DNA of 64,000 nt from an uncultured Pelagibacteraceae bacterium (GCA_902594865.1 CACJNV010000001.1:1-64000), one strand, 5' to 3'; positions 46,642-56,502 are shown, numbered from the stretch's first letter. The notes: generated by a model not told the origin, from the sequence alone. Numbers and translations are program-made.

Positions 46642-48225
46642 TTACCAAACACCAATCATAATACCATCATCTTTGGTATAGTCTCTTTCTTTAGTTACAA
46701 ACTCATCAGTAGCTGCAACTCTATTTTTTCTATCTATAATTCTTTTTAAAAGTAATTCTTTCATTTCTTCTCTTATCTTTGAATGTTTTTCAGATTTTCC
46801 CAAATCATTAAATTCGTCAGGATCATTTTTCAAATCAAACAGTTGCGGCTCAAATCCTTTGTAATAAATATACTTCCAATCATTATTCCTTATCATAAAA
46901 GCTCTAGCGTCTGATGCTCCTATGTTCAGAATTTTTCTAGCTTCATTAAATGCATAGTCTATTTCACTAAATACAAATTTCTTCCAATTCTTAGTGCTTT
47001 CCCCTTTTAATAATGGAATTAATGAATTTCCTTCTAATCTATGTTTGCTTACTGGACTTTCTACTGCATCCAAAAAAGTTGGTAACAAATCTATTGCCTC
47101 AATAAATCTTTTTTCCTTTATCCCTCTAGTTTTATTTGCATAATCACTTGGATCATAAATAATCATTGGAACTCTAACTGACTGCTCATGGAATAATTCT
47201 TTTTCTCCTAACCAATGGTCACCTTGGTAATCTCCATGATCTGAAGTAAATATGATCATAGTGTCATCCATATGACCAGCTTCCTCTATAAATTTAAATA
47301 ACCTTCCTAAGTTATCATCAATTTGCTTAATCAATCCCATATATCCAGAAAGAACTGTGTTTCTCACTTCATCTTTTGAAAAAGTTTTAGAAATACTATT
47401 TTCCATAAACGCTTTGTAAACTGGGTGATCATTATTTCGTTCAGCATCATTTCTATGAACAGGATAAAATTCATTAGCAGAATACATATTATGATAAGGA
47501 GCTGGTGCCATATAAGGCCAATGAGGTTTGATATAAGATAAATGTAAAAACCATGGTTTATCTTTACTTTCCTCTATAAATTCCATTGCTCTATTAGTCA
47601 TGAAAGCTGTTTCTGAATGTTCCTCTGGAATTCTTGCAGGTTTATTAGAATTTCTTAACCTCCAACCACTTAGTATTTCACCATTTTCTCCTTCAGCAGA
47701 ATTTGCCCAGTCATTCCATGGATTAGGTCCATCATATCCAAGTTTATTTAACCACTCATTATAAGATAAAGTATTTTTTGAATTTTTAATTTGATTATTT
47801 GGATGAAGTCCATCATCTCTTTCATAAGGTTCAAATCCTGGTTCACTAACTATCAATCCAATTTCAGTATCTTTAGTAATACCAAGTCTACTCATGCCTT
47901 CTAAATCTGGTCTCATGTGTGTTTTACCAACTACTCCTGTTCTAATCCCAGATTGTCGTAGATAATCTCCAATAGTTAATTCTCCAATTGGAAGTGGCAC
48001 CTGATTCCAAGTTGAGCCATGACTAAAAACTGTTCTACCAGTATAATAGGACGCTCTTGAAGGACCACACACTGGTGATTGAACAAATGCAGATTCAAAC
48101 TGAACTCCTTTTTTTGCTAAACCATCAATATTTGGAGTTTTTAAATGAGGATGTCCATAACAGGATAAATAATCCCATCTTAACTGGTCAGCCATTATAA
48201 AAAGAATATTTCGAATTTTTTTCAT
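46642..48225 (-). CDS. Sulfatase-family hydrolase (formylglycine-type)
   Basis: The product is about 527 residues. It has ILFIMADQLRWDYLSCYG at the N-terminus (metal-binding Asp), the CxPSR formylglycine motif as C53-GPSR in VCGPSRASYYTGR, HWPYMAPAP, and a second metal block FTSDHGDYQGDH. It should cleave sulfate or phosphate/phosphonate monoesters; choline-sulfatase-like and arylsulfatase-like members share these features. I start at ATG 48225, because the longer frame from 48423 adds 66 unrelated residues and overlaps the preceding gene by nearly 200 bases. No clear signal peptide is seen. Confidence 0.87.
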   Translation of the reverse strand: MKKIRNILFIMADQLRWDYLSCYGHPHLKTPNIDGLAKKGVQFESAFVQSPVCGPSRASYYTGRTVFSHGSTWNQVPLPIGELTIGDYLRQSGIRTGVVGKTHMRPDLEGMSRLGITKDTEIGLIVSEPGFEPYERDDGLHPNNQIKNSKNTLSYNEWLNKLGYDGPNPWNDWANSAEGENGEILSGWRLRNSNKPARIPEEHSETAFMTNRAMEFIEESKDKPWFLHLSYIKPHWPYMAPAPYHNMYSANEFYPVHRNDAERNNDHPVYKAFMENSISKTFSKDEVRNTVLSGYMGLIKQIDDNLGRLFKFIEEAGHMDDTMIIFTSDHGDYQGDHWLGEKELFHEQSVRVPMIIYDPSDYANKTRGIKEKRFIEAIDLLPTFLDAVESPVSKHRLEGNSLIPLLKGESTKNWKKFVFSEIDYAFNEARKILNIGASDARAFMIRNNDWKYIYYKGFEPQLFDLKNDPDEFNDLGKSEKHSKIREEMKELLLKRIIDRKNRVAATDEFVTKERDYTKDDGIMIGVW

Positions 48226-48229
48226 AGTA

Positions 48230-49750
48230 TTAATATTTTTCAATTCCAAGATATGCAAACTTTGAGTCTGTAGAAGGTATTGTGACAAACAATCTGTAAA
48301 AATTGTTATTTTTTTTAAAAAAACTAGAAGCTCGTTCACAACCATATAACCCAAAATTTTCTTGGTTAAATGATTTAGATGCTTGTTCAAAAGATTTGTT
48401 GTCTTGATTAAAATACATTGCACTTACTTGTTTTTTACAATCAATCCATGGATTAAACCAATCCTCTTTAAATCCATAAATATCATCTGTTCCATCTTTA
48501 TTTATATCTGCAGTTTCAATTCTAAATGAACCATTGAGAGAAACTGGCATTACCTGATATTTTTCAAATGACTTGTCATTATTGTTTTTAAAAACATATA
48601 AAAACTCTTCAGTCTTACAATCTTTTCCACGATCAAATGGTTTTGAATTATCTCTTCGCTTACAAACTACATCTTTAGCAACACCAATACTATCTGTATT
48701 ACCATCTTTGTTAAAATCTATAGCGGTAGAAATCCATGCTCGATCAGCCATTTTAAAAACTTTTTTATCTGATCCCTCTTCCCAATATCCAGGTTTGTCG
48801 TTTATATCTCCTGTCCATATTAGAAAGTTTGCTTTATCAGTTGGTTTTTCTTTAAATTGATAGCTATCAAGTTTTTCAAATTTTAATTTATTTTTTTTAC
48901 TAGTTACGTTAGACCAACAAAAAGTTGTATTTCCCAAACCTGGGCAACTACCAAAAATAATTGCTCCCTTTTTTGATGGCAGAATATGATTAAATCCAAT
49001 GTCTATAAAATTATTTGCTTTTTTAGCTTTTCGACATTTATTGGTTTTCATATCACAAATTTCAATAGCACCAGGTTTTTGGTCGCCATAGAAGTAATCA
49101 ATAATTTCATAATATCCATCTTGATTAAAATCAAAATACATTAAATCATGAGAGAAGTGAGGTGATCCAAAACTTTTTAATTTATTTGAATTTAAATCAA
49201 AAATATAATTAACATCTTTCCAGCTGCTATTTCTGTTTCTCCCATCTTCACGATTTCCTAGATAAACTATTTCTTCATTTCCATCGCTATCAATATCCAA
49301 AACATTCATTCTTCTAGCGGTCAAAGGTAATGTTAAGTGATTAGATTTTAATTCTAAATTATCTGTTTTAAATAAATTATCTAAATTTTCTAAACTTATA
49401 CTGACAAGATGCGAAAATGGTTGTTTGTCAGATTGTTTTCCCCACTCAACTATATTATTCCAAGTATGAGCAATAATTTTATTTCCATCTTTATTATTAA
49501 TATATTCTAATAATTGAGGAGAGTTCCAAGTATTAATTGAATAATCGTGTGATTTTACCTCATAATGATTTTCTAGCTTCTGAATAATTAAACAACTGTT
49601 TTCAGATTTAGTTCTTATAAATTCTGATTTAATTTGCTCACATCTAAAAGGCTTAAATGTAACATTTTCATTAATAACTTTTTCATCAGAATAAGCATTA
49701 AAATTCAACAACAATAGACATAAAAATAAAATTAATAAATTTTTTTTCAT
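48230..49750 (-). CDS. Secreted FG-GAP/VCBS-like calcium-binding repeat protein
   Basis: The 506-residue protein has a signal peptide (MKKNLLILFLCLLLLNFNAYS) and at least four DxDxDG-type calcium-binding repeats: DIDSDGNEEIVYLG, DFNQDGYYEIIDYF, DFNKDGNTDSIGVA and DINKDGTDDIYGF. These are spaced through a presumed beta-propeller of the FG-GAP/VCBS type. Such domains bind polysaccharides or partner proteins outside the cell. It lies 4 bases upstream of the sulfatase and overlaps the polysaccharide lyase gene by 4 bases. The function is inferred from fold and context only. Confidence 0.8.
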   Translation of the reverse strand: MKKNLLILFLCLLLLNFNAYSDEKVINENVTFKPFRCEQIKSEFIRTKSENSCLIIQKLENHYEVKSHDYSINTWNSPQLLEYINNKDGNKIIAHTWNNIVEWGKQSDKQPFSHLVSISLENLDNLFKTDNLELKSNHLTLPLTARRMNVLDIDSDGNEEIVYLGNREDGRNRNSSWKDVNYIFDLNSNKLKSFGSPHFSHDLMYFDFNQDGYYEIIDYFYGDQKPGAIEICDMKTNKCRKAKKANNFIDIGFNHILPSKKGAIIFGSCPGLGNTTFCWSNVTSKKNKLKFEKLDSYQFKEKPTDKANFLIWTGDINDKPGYWEEGSDKKVFKMADRAWISTAIDFNKDGNTDSIGVAKDVVCKRRDNSKPFDRGKDCKTEEFLYVFKNNNDKSFEKYQVMPVSLNGSFRIETADINKDGTDDIYGFKEDWFNPWIDCKKQVSAMYFNQDNKSFEQASKSFNQENFGLYGCERASSFFKKNNNFYRLFVTIPSTDSKFAYLGIEKY

Positions 49751-50616
49751 TTTTGACTTTCAATTTCTTTACAAGAATATCCTAGCTCTTGAAGTTTAAG
49801 TTTTTTGCATGACTTAGCATGTCGAATTTCATCATAATAAGCTATTTGAGTTAGATCTGGCCCAGGTGTTCTAGACATATATGATCTATATATACCAAAA
49901 TGAAATTCTATTCTTTCACCCTTTTCTTGCGTTCTGCCTTTGTGGTGAAAAGTAAGTTTACCATTAATCCAAATTTTAAAAAAACCGTCTTTTTTGTGTG
50001 TCCATTTTGCATTAACTAAAATATCATGCCATTTTCCATACATTTCTGACTCGTCTATTAATTTTAATTGCTCGTTGTATCCAAGAATATAACTATCACG
50101 ATCAATCCAATAACCTCCTCCATTAAAGTGAGATTGATTTTCGAAAGCAAAAGCGGGGGGATTATCAGCATCATTATGAAATTGAGCTAACATTGTTTTA
50201 GCAGGATAAATTATTTTATAATCTTCTGGTAGATATAATGACCAAGCTGTCCATGTAGTTTTTTTATTAACGCAACATATTTTCAGCTCAACTCTTTCTC
50301 TGTCATTTCTGGAATCCCAACCCCATCCATTGCCATCTCTAACTTCAAATCTTAATGACTGATTTCCAAATCTAACAGGATGATTATCAGATTTACTAAC
50401 AATTTTAACTATATGCTCTCTTTTTGATTTATCTGATTTAAGTATTGCTTTATTGTCAATATGCCATTCGTTCCATGAATCATATTCTTTAACTTTATTA
50501 AAACCCTGGGCTATATCTTTATTTTTTTTAATTTCTTTAAGGACTTCTTCTACACTTGCAAAACTACTTCCACCTAACAACAAGCCAAGAAACAGAATCG
50601 ATAGAAGTTTTTTCAT
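49747..50616 (-). CDS. Exported polysaccharide lyase-like protein
   Basis: The 289-residue protein has a signal peptide (MKKLLSILFLGLLLGGSSFA) and a concanavalin-like jelly roll resembling the Polysacc_lyase (heparin lyase I-like) family: QSLRFEVRDGNGWGWDSRNDRERVEL, TAWSLYLPEDYKI, AQFHNDADNPPAFAFENQ, GKWHDILVNAKWTHKKDGFFKIWINGKLTFHHKG and HFGIYRSYMSR. It probably binds or cleaves an acidic glycan in the periplasm or outside the cell. It overlaps the FG-GAP gene by 4 bases and follows the glycoside hydrolase gene by 53 bases. Confidence 0.78.
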   Translation of the reverse strand: MKKLLSILFLGLLLGGSSFASVEEVLKEIKKNKDIAQGFNKVKEYDSWNEWHIDNKAILKSDKSKREHIVKIVSKSDNHPVRFGNQSLRFEVRDGNGWGWDSRNDRERVELKICCVNKKTTWTAWSLYLPEDYKIIYPAKTMLAQFHNDADNPPAFAFENQSHFNGGGYWIDRDSYILGYNEQLKLIDESEMYGKWHDILVNAKWTHKKDGFFKIWINGKLTFHHKGRTQEKGERIEFHFGIYRSYMSRTPGPDLTQIAYYDEIRHAKSCKKLKLQELGYSCKEIESQK

Positions 50617-50669
50617 AGTCCTTAATTAGCAAATCCTGTTCAAAGTGTCTAATGACTACTCTATATTAT

Positions 50670-51677
50670 TTAAAACTCTAAAGTTTTTGAAGAACCATCG
50701 CTATAAGTGAACTCTACTTTTTTTTCTGAAATACTTTTTATTGATGTAAAACCATCATATTCAGCAATAAATTCATTTAACTTTTTTCTACTTTTTTTGC
50801 TCATTTTTGCGCCTGGTGCATTCACGCCAACATCAATAATTACTTCTGCCCCATTTAAAAAAGCATTTACCCAAGCTTTCACGGGAGGACCACAAGTCAT
50901 TGCTTCTGTTAACCAAATAGGTTTATCAACATCCACACTTTTTAATAATTCAGCAAATTCATCTACCCAAAGCTCTTTATCACATTGTCCATCTGGACCA
51001 CTTATGTGATGAATATTTGCTATATCAAAATAATCTTTTATTTCTGGTAATACTGATTTCCAATATTTTTTATTTTTAGGAAACATTCCTGCAGCACCAG
51101 CCATAACAATAACGGCATCTGGTTGCTTTTCTTTAATTACTTTTGATGAAAAATTAAAGATTTCAATAAAATCTTCCTTACTTCCTTTAAAGAACATTTT
51201 AAATTCTGGTTCATTCATTACATCCCAATATTTTATTGGTTTAGTTAATCCGGGCATATCATTGGAGCCATCACCATCATAACGATCCACTAATTTTACA
51301 AGAAAATTTTTATAATCATCCATAGAGCATGGTTTGCTTAAATATTTTGTAAAACGTTTGCCAAAAGCACTTTTTGCTTTTTTTCTTTTACAAGATTTTT
51401 GCTCCCAGTCTGCGTGAGGCCAGATAGTTGCGAGAATTGTTTGATTGTGCTCTTGAGCATAAACAACATATTGATCTACATCATCCCAAGTAAAATTTCC
51501 TTTATCTCTTTCAATATGATTCCAAATAAAAGGCCCTGGATGAGGTCTGACCCACTGACCATCTTTACCTCTCATTTTTTCATCACGCATTTCAGTTAAC
51601 TCACCAAATCTAGATTCAGAATTTGCGATGTTTGTTAAAAATAAAAATGATAAAAAAATTGTTAATAATTTTTTCAT
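50670..51677 (-). CDS. Exported clan-A glycoside hydrolase-like protein
   Basis: The 335-residue protein has a signal peptide (MKKLLTIFLSFLFLTNIANS) and a TIM-barrel layout with the acid/base region KYWDVMNEPEF (Asn-Glu) and a nucleophile region PIWLTEAMTCG (Thr-Glu), as in clan GH-A enzymes such as GH10, GH39 and GH5. An IWNHIERDKGNFTWDDVDQYV segment resembles the start of GH10/GH39 barrels. The exact family and substrate are uncertain. It overlaps the serine hydrolase gene by 4 bases and is part of the exported glycan-linked run. Confidence 0.76.
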   Translation of the reverse strand: MKKLLTIFLSFLFLTNIANSESRFGELTEMRDEKMRGKDGQWVRPHPGPFIWNHIERDKGNFTWDDVDQYVVYAQEHNQTILATIWPHADWEQKSCKRKKAKSAFGKRFTKYLSKPCSMDDYKNFLVKLVDRYDGDGSNDMPGLTKPIKYWDVMNEPEFKMFFKGSKEDFIEIFNFSSKVIKEKQPDAVIVMAGAAGMFPKNKKYWKSVLPEIKDYFDIANIHHISGPDGQCDKELWVDEFAELLKSVDVDKPIWLTEAMTCGPPVKAWVNAFLNGAEVIIDVGVNAPGAKMSKKSRKKLNEFIAEYDGFTSIKSISEKKVEFTYSDGSSKTLEF

Positions 51678-53044
51678 TTACCTTTTTTGATTACTGAGTG
51701 CGCTATTTTCATCCAATTAAAATCTCTGTGAATAGCCATTGTTGTAACAATTCTTCCTGTATCAAAATCAATCATTAATGTTTGACCACCATAACCATCC
51801 ATAACAAATATGTGTCTTTTCTTCATTCCAGATGGTTCTAAATGAAAAAAACCACCATACGATTTGGTATTTGTAAATGCATGTTTTTTATTACTGTAGT
51901 CATATTTTTTTTTAACTTTTCTCTCAAAAATAGATTTTAAATACTTTCCTTCACAAGTATCATTTTGCCAATCTTGCAACATGGCTCTTGCAACCCTCAA
52001 ATAGTCATATCTGGTTGTTAAAAAGGTACTAGTTGTTGATTTATTATTATTAGATGATTCTTCACTCATTACTAAAATGGTTTCATGCTCAATACCAACT
52101 TTTTTTCTAAAAACATCATCTAATAAATTTTGAAAGTCATCCTCTCCAGCTTTGAAAATTAAATAATTCAAAATTAAATGTGGTAGTAAATTATTATAAG
52201 CCCATTTTTTTTTGGATTTTTTTGAGTCTTTTAATTCTTTATTCATTGCACTTGAAATTGTTCGGTTTGTTACAGAATATCTTGAGGATGAATTAGCAAA
52301 TATATTACTTTTATCTTCTGAAGAAAAATACTTTTCATCTCCAGCTTGCATATTTATCAAATCTATAATTTTTTGATTATGATAAAGAGTATTTTTTAAT
52401 ATAGGCCAATCATTCAATTGTGCATCAATACTATCAACGTATCCTTTGCAAATAGCATGCCCTAAAATGTAAGAAGCAAAACTTTTTCCAACTGATTGAG
52501 AGTGGTATTTAGTTTCATTTGTAAATACTTTACCAAACTTGTCTTTGGGACTTATTTCATCTACAACAATTTTTCCATCTTCATAAAGTAAATAACTTAA
52601 CAAAGCAGTTTTCTGCATTTGTTTTTTGATTATTTCATCATCTCTTAAATCAAATTTAAATTTGTATGGTTTGTCTGATGACTTAATTTCACTATACTTT
52701 GGATTATTGTTCCAATTACCATTAGTGTACTCCCAAAAATAATAAAGTAATGTTTCGTAGTTTGGCTTTTTAACTTTTTCAGGAATTTCAGATCTACCAT
52801 TGTAGGTATTAATTTTATAATTAGGTATATATTTTTTGAATTGATCACAATTATTGTAATACCAATGCTGACTGAATTTTTTTAGGGATTTACATTTTCC
52901 TTCCCCTTGACCAATCTCAAATTTAACAAATTCAGTAAATTCATGTTTTACTAACCATTTATCAAATTGTTTTAAATGGTTTTCATTTGCTTGAGCTGAA
53001 AAACTTAAAAGTAGAGATAGAAAAATAATTAATATTTTTTTCAT
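51674..53044 (-). CDS. Exported serine hydrolase (beta-lactamase/PBP-like fold)
   Basis: The 456-residue protein has a signal peptide (MKKILIIFLSLLLSFSAQA) and a beta-lactamase-like core with the SxxK motif S184-VGK-187 in YHSQSVGKSFASYILGHA and a later YSVTNRT-type segment. The C-terminal GYGGQTLMIDFDTGRIVTT looks like the HxG/KTG strand of esterase-type members. It may be an esterase or transpeptidase-like hydrolase acting on envelope or external glycan esters. It lies 3 bases after the DUF1501 gene. A decayed copy of its end lies at 39444-39539. Confidence 0.8.
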   Translation of the reverse strand: MKKILIIFLSLLLSFSAQANENHLKQFDKWLVKHEFTEFVKFEIGQGEGKCKSLKKFSQHWYYNNCDQFKKYIPNYKINTYNGRSEIPEKVKKPNYETLLYYFWEYTNGNWNNNPKYSEIKSSDKPYKFKFDLRDDEIIKKQMQKTALLSYLLYEDGKIVVDEISPKDKFGKVFTNETKYHSQSVGKSFASYILGHAICKGYVDSIDAQLNDWPILKNTLYHNQKIIDLINMQAGDEKYFSSEDKSNIFANSSSRYSVTNRTISSAMNKELKDSKKSKKKWAYNNLLPHLILNYLIFKAGEDDFQNLLDDVFRKKVGIEHETILVMSEESSNNNKSTTSTFLTTRYDYLRVARAMLQDWQNDTCEGKYLKSIFERKVKKKYDYSNKKHAFTNTKSYGGFFHLEPSGMKKRHIFVMDGYGGQTLMIDFDTGRIVTTMAIHRDFNWMKIAHSVIKKGK

Positions 53045-53047
53045 GAA

Positions 53048-54199
53048 TTAAGCTTTAAAGAGCTTATCAGATAAATTTTGTAAATTCTCTCCCCAAAATA
53101 CTTCTTTGGTAATTTTTTTAAAATCAACATCAAAGACAGTTGACATTGCTGAAGCATAAACTGCCCTTGAATCTATTGTAGAATTTAAGTCTCTTCCTTC
53201 AAATAATTCTTTTTTCTTTAATCCTGGCCAATCCGTATGAACTTGTGCTTTTTTAACAAGTCCTCCTGCCATTAAGATAGCTGAACCGTAACCATGCTCT
53301 GTTCCATTACTACTGTTCTGCTTAATTGTTCTTCCAAATTCTGTGAGTGTTAAAACCAAAGTATTATTGAATGCTTCTTCAGACATTGAAGATTTTAATG
53401 ATCTAACAATGTTGTCATAATCTGATAGGCAATCTGCATGAGCGCCATCTGTTGCTCCTTGCGCAGCATGCGTGTCAAAACCATCCACCTCAAAGACTGC
53501 AACTTTAGGTCCATCTGGTTTTGATAACTCTGTACCAGCACTTGAAGCTAAAATCCAAGCATCATCTCTTGATCTATTGTTAAAATCTCTTGTTAAAATT
53601 ATTTCAAGATTGTCACTTAATAATTTCTCATCGTGCTCTTTATAAGCTTGTTTTATCAATTCTAGAGTATCAGGATATGGCAAACTACGACCTACAGGAA
53701 AATAATTATTGTTCATTGGAACACCTCTAATTAATAGAGGCATAGGTAGAGCCAAAGCTAATCCTTGCCCTGTTAATCCAGCTGTTTTCATTCCTCTTCC
53801 AAGCCAACCTGTTTTTTCTTGGTAAGGTATTTTACCGCCCGACTCCATTAAATTTTGACCATCAAAATGTGATCTGCCTGTGTAAGGGATATTTGTTGCA
53901 TGCACAGCTGCACTTAAATTTTGATCCCAAAGACTTTTGAATGTCTTTAATGCTGGGTGTAAGTCAAAATCTGAGGTTAATTTTAAAGTTCTATCAAGAT
54001 TGATTTTACTTCTCAATTTCTCGAAATTTTTGTCACCCTTAACTGGAATAGCACATAAACCATCCATTCCACCACGTAACATGATTATTACTAAATTCTT
54101 TTTTGTTTTAGAATTTGCATAACTATGAGCACTGAAACCAGCAAAATATAATGAGGTTAAAGCTGTAGTTTTTAAAAAATCTCTTCTTGATATCTTCAT
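53048..54199 (-). CDS. DUF1501 family protein (Tat-exported)
   Basis: The 383-residue protein has a twin-arginine signal (ISRRDFLKTTALTSLYFAGFSAHSYA) and the DUF1501 core: KNLVIIMLRGGMDGLCAIPVKGD, GRSHFDGQNLMESGG, FEVDGFDTHAAQGATDGAHA, and LVLTLTEFGRTIKQNSSNGTEHGYGSAILMAGG. This resembles the alkaline-phosphatase/sulfatase-like superfamily, but the activity is unproven. It is nearly always paired with DUF1800, as here (4-base overlap with that gene). It is folded before export to the periplasm. Confidence 0.88.
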   Translation of the reverse strand: MKISRRDFLKTTALTSLYFAGFSAHSYANSKTKKNLVIIMLRGGMDGLCAIPVKGDKNFEKLRSKINLDRTLKLTSDFDLHPALKTFKSLWDQNLSAAVHATNIPYTGRSHFDGQNLMESGGKIPYQEKTGWLGRGMKTAGLTGQGLALALPMPLLIRGVPMNNNYFPVGRSLPYPDTLELIKQAYKEHDEKLLSDNLEIILTRDFNNRSRDDAWILASSAGTELSKPDGPKVAVFEVDGFDTHAAQGATDGAHADCLSDYDNIVRSLKSSMSEEAFNNTLVLTLTEFGRTIKQNSSNGTEHGYGSAILMAGGLVKKAQVHTDWPGLKKKELFEGRDLNSTIDSRAVYASAMSTVFDVDFKKITKEVFWGENLQNLSDKLFKA

Positions 54200-55632
54200 G
54201 CTTTTAAAAACTCCGGATGGTTAAAAAGTAAAGTATGTTTTTCGACAGATCTATTTTTTTGATTTAAGTATTTCATTATTTTACTTGGGTTGTCAAAATT
54301 ATTTTCAACCATATTCACATAATATTCTGCATTTTTATTGTTTTCCATTTTAGCAAAATTATAACTTGCTTTTGCATACACCAGCCTTCTAATTAATAAT
54401 TCCGGAGAAATCCAATCAGCAGAATGATCTGACCAACCGTTTGGTTGTTTTGCTCTGTAAGGATGATGACCAATATTTTGTAATAGCCACTCAGGTTCTC
54501 TTTGTGAGTCAAATGGTCTTTGACCTAACTCATATTTATCCATCAGATCTGGTGAAGGTGGCCAATTTAAATCTGCAATTTTAGCAACTTGAATGAGCCA
54601 GTTCTCAGGTGTCTGAAATTTTTTATATTTGTCATTGTATTCAAAAGCTACTTTAATTGCTGCCTTGTGAATTTCAGGAATAAATCCGTCAGATTTTTTA
54701 AAGGCATCAATAATCGGCTGCTTCATCTCTTTTGTAGGTTCATCTGTAATTAAAAATCTACATAGTCTTTCCGCAACAAAATCTCTACAATTAGGATGAT
54801 TAACTAAATCTTTAATTACAACGGCTAATGTTTTTTTGCCTTTTTTGTATTCTTTTCCTAAAACATTTTTTTTTCCAGGTTGATGAGTTTCAGAATTAAA
54901 CCAAACATTTCCTGTTTCTAAACTTTTTTTACCATATTTATGTTCCCATCCTGTCATAATATAAGCTAACTGAATTACATCTTCCTGTGTATACCCTGCT
55001 TTTGGAGATACAGTGTGAAGCTCTAAAAGTTCTCTTGCATGATTTTCATTAATAGTTGCAGGTTCTTTCTTTCTTCTTCGCCATTCCTCTTTGGCTGAAG
55101 TACTTTTTGGACCAACGCTTTCACTATTATCCAAATGATGTATCATTGCCCAAGATGTAGTTACATCGTATACCATTTTTTCAAATGATTGATTTAAATT
55201 TGGTCTAATAATTTCTCTTTGATATGCACCCGTTGAATAATTTGCTAAAAAATCTTTTTCGCTGATAGCAAAAAAATTTCCCCAAAACATCCATAGTTTG
55301 GCTAAAACTGGACTACTACTATTTATTCCTTCATTATGTCTGATCGAAATTTCTAAAGACTCCCAAAACTTTTGTCCTGTTTTGTGTCTAAGTATATCTT
55401 TATGAGTTTTGTATAGTGTTTTATTATCTTTATACTTTTTTCTTAATACTTTTCTGTCACCATAAACCCAATCTCTATAATGTTTTCTTAATTCTTTTTC
55501 AGAATATATTTTACCTTTCCAAGATAATTCTGGCACATCATTTACTTGATCAAGAGCCCACTTCAAAGGATCAGAGGGAGCTTGCTCATTGGGTCCAATA
55601 CCAAAAGCAACTTTTCTAAAAAAGTTTTTCAT
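54196..55632 (-). CDS. DUF1800 family protein
   Basis: The 478-residue protein has the DUF1800 pattern: AKLWMFWGNFFAISEKD, the NENHARELLELHTVSPKAGYTQEDVIQLAYIMTGWEHK block, HQPGKKNVLGKEY, FVAERLCRFLITDEP and QPNGWSDHSADWISPELLIRRL. No signal peptide is evident. The function is unknown, but DUF1800 and DUF1501 genes travel together in many bacteria, often with genes for secreted polysaccharide-active proteins. It starts 3 bases after the GT2 gene and overlaps DUF1501 by 4 bases. Confidence 0.87.
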   Translation of the reverse strand: MKNFFRKVAFGIGPNEQAPSDPLKWALDQVNDVPELSWKGKIYSEKELRKHYRDWVYGDRKVLRKKYKDNKTLYKTHKDILRHKTGQKFWESLEISIRHNEGINSSSPVLAKLWMFWGNFFAISEKDFLANYSTGAYQREIIRPNLNQSFEKMVYDVTTSWAMIHHLDNSESVGPKSTSAKEEWRRRKKEPATINENHARELLELHTVSPKAGYTQEDVIQLAYIMTGWEHKYGKKSLETGNVWFNSETHQPGKKNVLGKEYKKGKKTLAVVIKDLVNHPNCRDFVAERLCRFLITDEPTKEMKQPIIDAFKKSDGFIPEIHKAAIKVAFEYNDKYKKFQTPENWLIQVAKIADLNWPPSPDLMDKYELGQRPFDSQREPEWLLQNIGHHPYRAKQPNGWSDHSADWISPELLIRRLVYAKASYNFAKMENNKNAEYYVNMVENNFDNPSKIMKYLNQKNRSVEKHTLLFNHPEFLKA

Positions 55633-55635
55633 AAA

Positions 55636-56502
55636 TTACTTTATGCTATCAATGTCGTGAATGTTTGTTAAGGAATTATTAAATTCTTCAATATTTTCTC
55701 TTAAAGCTAAACTAGAAATTGAATAAATCATTATTAGTAACAAAACTAATGGTAATGAAGTTATTACTGAAGCATAGCTTTTGATCAGTAATATATAAAA
55801 AATAATAAATAAAGCTGACCGAATAAGAACAGTTTTTCTAAAAACGCTTATAATTGCAAGTGAATGTTTCAATAAATTAAAAAAACTCATCTGAGAAGGG
55901 CCGAAATATCTCTTGCCTCTTATAGAAGGAGTTGAAATTAATTCTTTTTCAATTTTTTTTAAAGATCCAGAAAAACTATTCCATGTTGCTTTTTCATCTA
56001 AAAGTTTCTTTACTGTTGATTTTGATAAACAAGTAAAATTCCCAAATTTGATTGATTTTCCAGTAAAAGCTAAAGTTAATAACTTATGAAATTGATAGCA
56101 TAATTGAAAAAATAAACCTTCAGATCTCTTAACTCTTTCACCTATAATAGACTTGCCTGATTGTTCTGAAAGTTGAATAAAATTTTTAATTTCTTCAGGT
56201 CTATCCTCTCCATCTCCATCCATTGGAATGACAAAATCAAACTCTTTTCTTTCAAAGATGTATTTTAAACCAGATGCAATACATCTTGCATGACCCCTAT
56301 TCTCTTTCATATTAACTATCTCAATTGAATTGATATTCTCAATATTTGGATAGGTATCAACTATCTGTTGAGAAGAAGCATCATTTATAACAACTATTGA
56401 TATTTCATGATTTAAATTCTTTATTTCATGGTTAATGTTTTCAATAAGTAATTTTAAAGACTCTCTGTCGTTATAAATTGGAATTAAAACTACGTATTTC
56501 AT
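55636..56502 (-). CDS. Glycosyltransferase family 2 protein with C-terminal membrane helices
   Basis: The 288-residue protein has a GT-A domain starting YVVLIPIYNDRESLKLLIENI, with VVINDASSQ, the metal motif DFVIPMDGDGEDRPEEI, and a NWNSFSGSLKKIEK-type acceptor region. Two hydrophobic helices end the protein (about 225-275). This is the layout of dolichol-phosphate-mannose-synthase-like or bactoprenol glucosyltransferase-like enzymes that charge a lipid carrier. The adjacent gene encodes a GT39-type membrane transferase (one base between them), which uses such lipid-linked sugars, so a two-step pathway is plausible. Confidence 0.83.
   Translation of the reverse strand: MKYVVLIPIYNDRESLKLLIENINHEIKNLNHEISIVVINDASSQQIVDTYPNIENINSIEIVNMKENRGHARCIASGLKYIFERKEFDFVIPMDGDGEDRPEEIKNFIQLSEQSGKSIIGERVKRSEGLFFQLCYQFHKLLTLAFTGKSIKFGNFTCLSKSTVKKLLDEKATWNSFSGSLKKIEKELISTPSIRGKRYFGPSQMSFFNLLKHSLAIISVFRKTVLIRSALFIIFYILLIKSYASVITSLPLVLLLIMIYSISSLALRENIEEFNNSLTNIHDIDSIK

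Noticed and set aside
48226-48423. N-terminal extension of the sulfatase
   Set aside because: The extra 66 residues overlap the FG-GAP gene and lack family similarity; the ATG at 48225 fits the sulfatase start.
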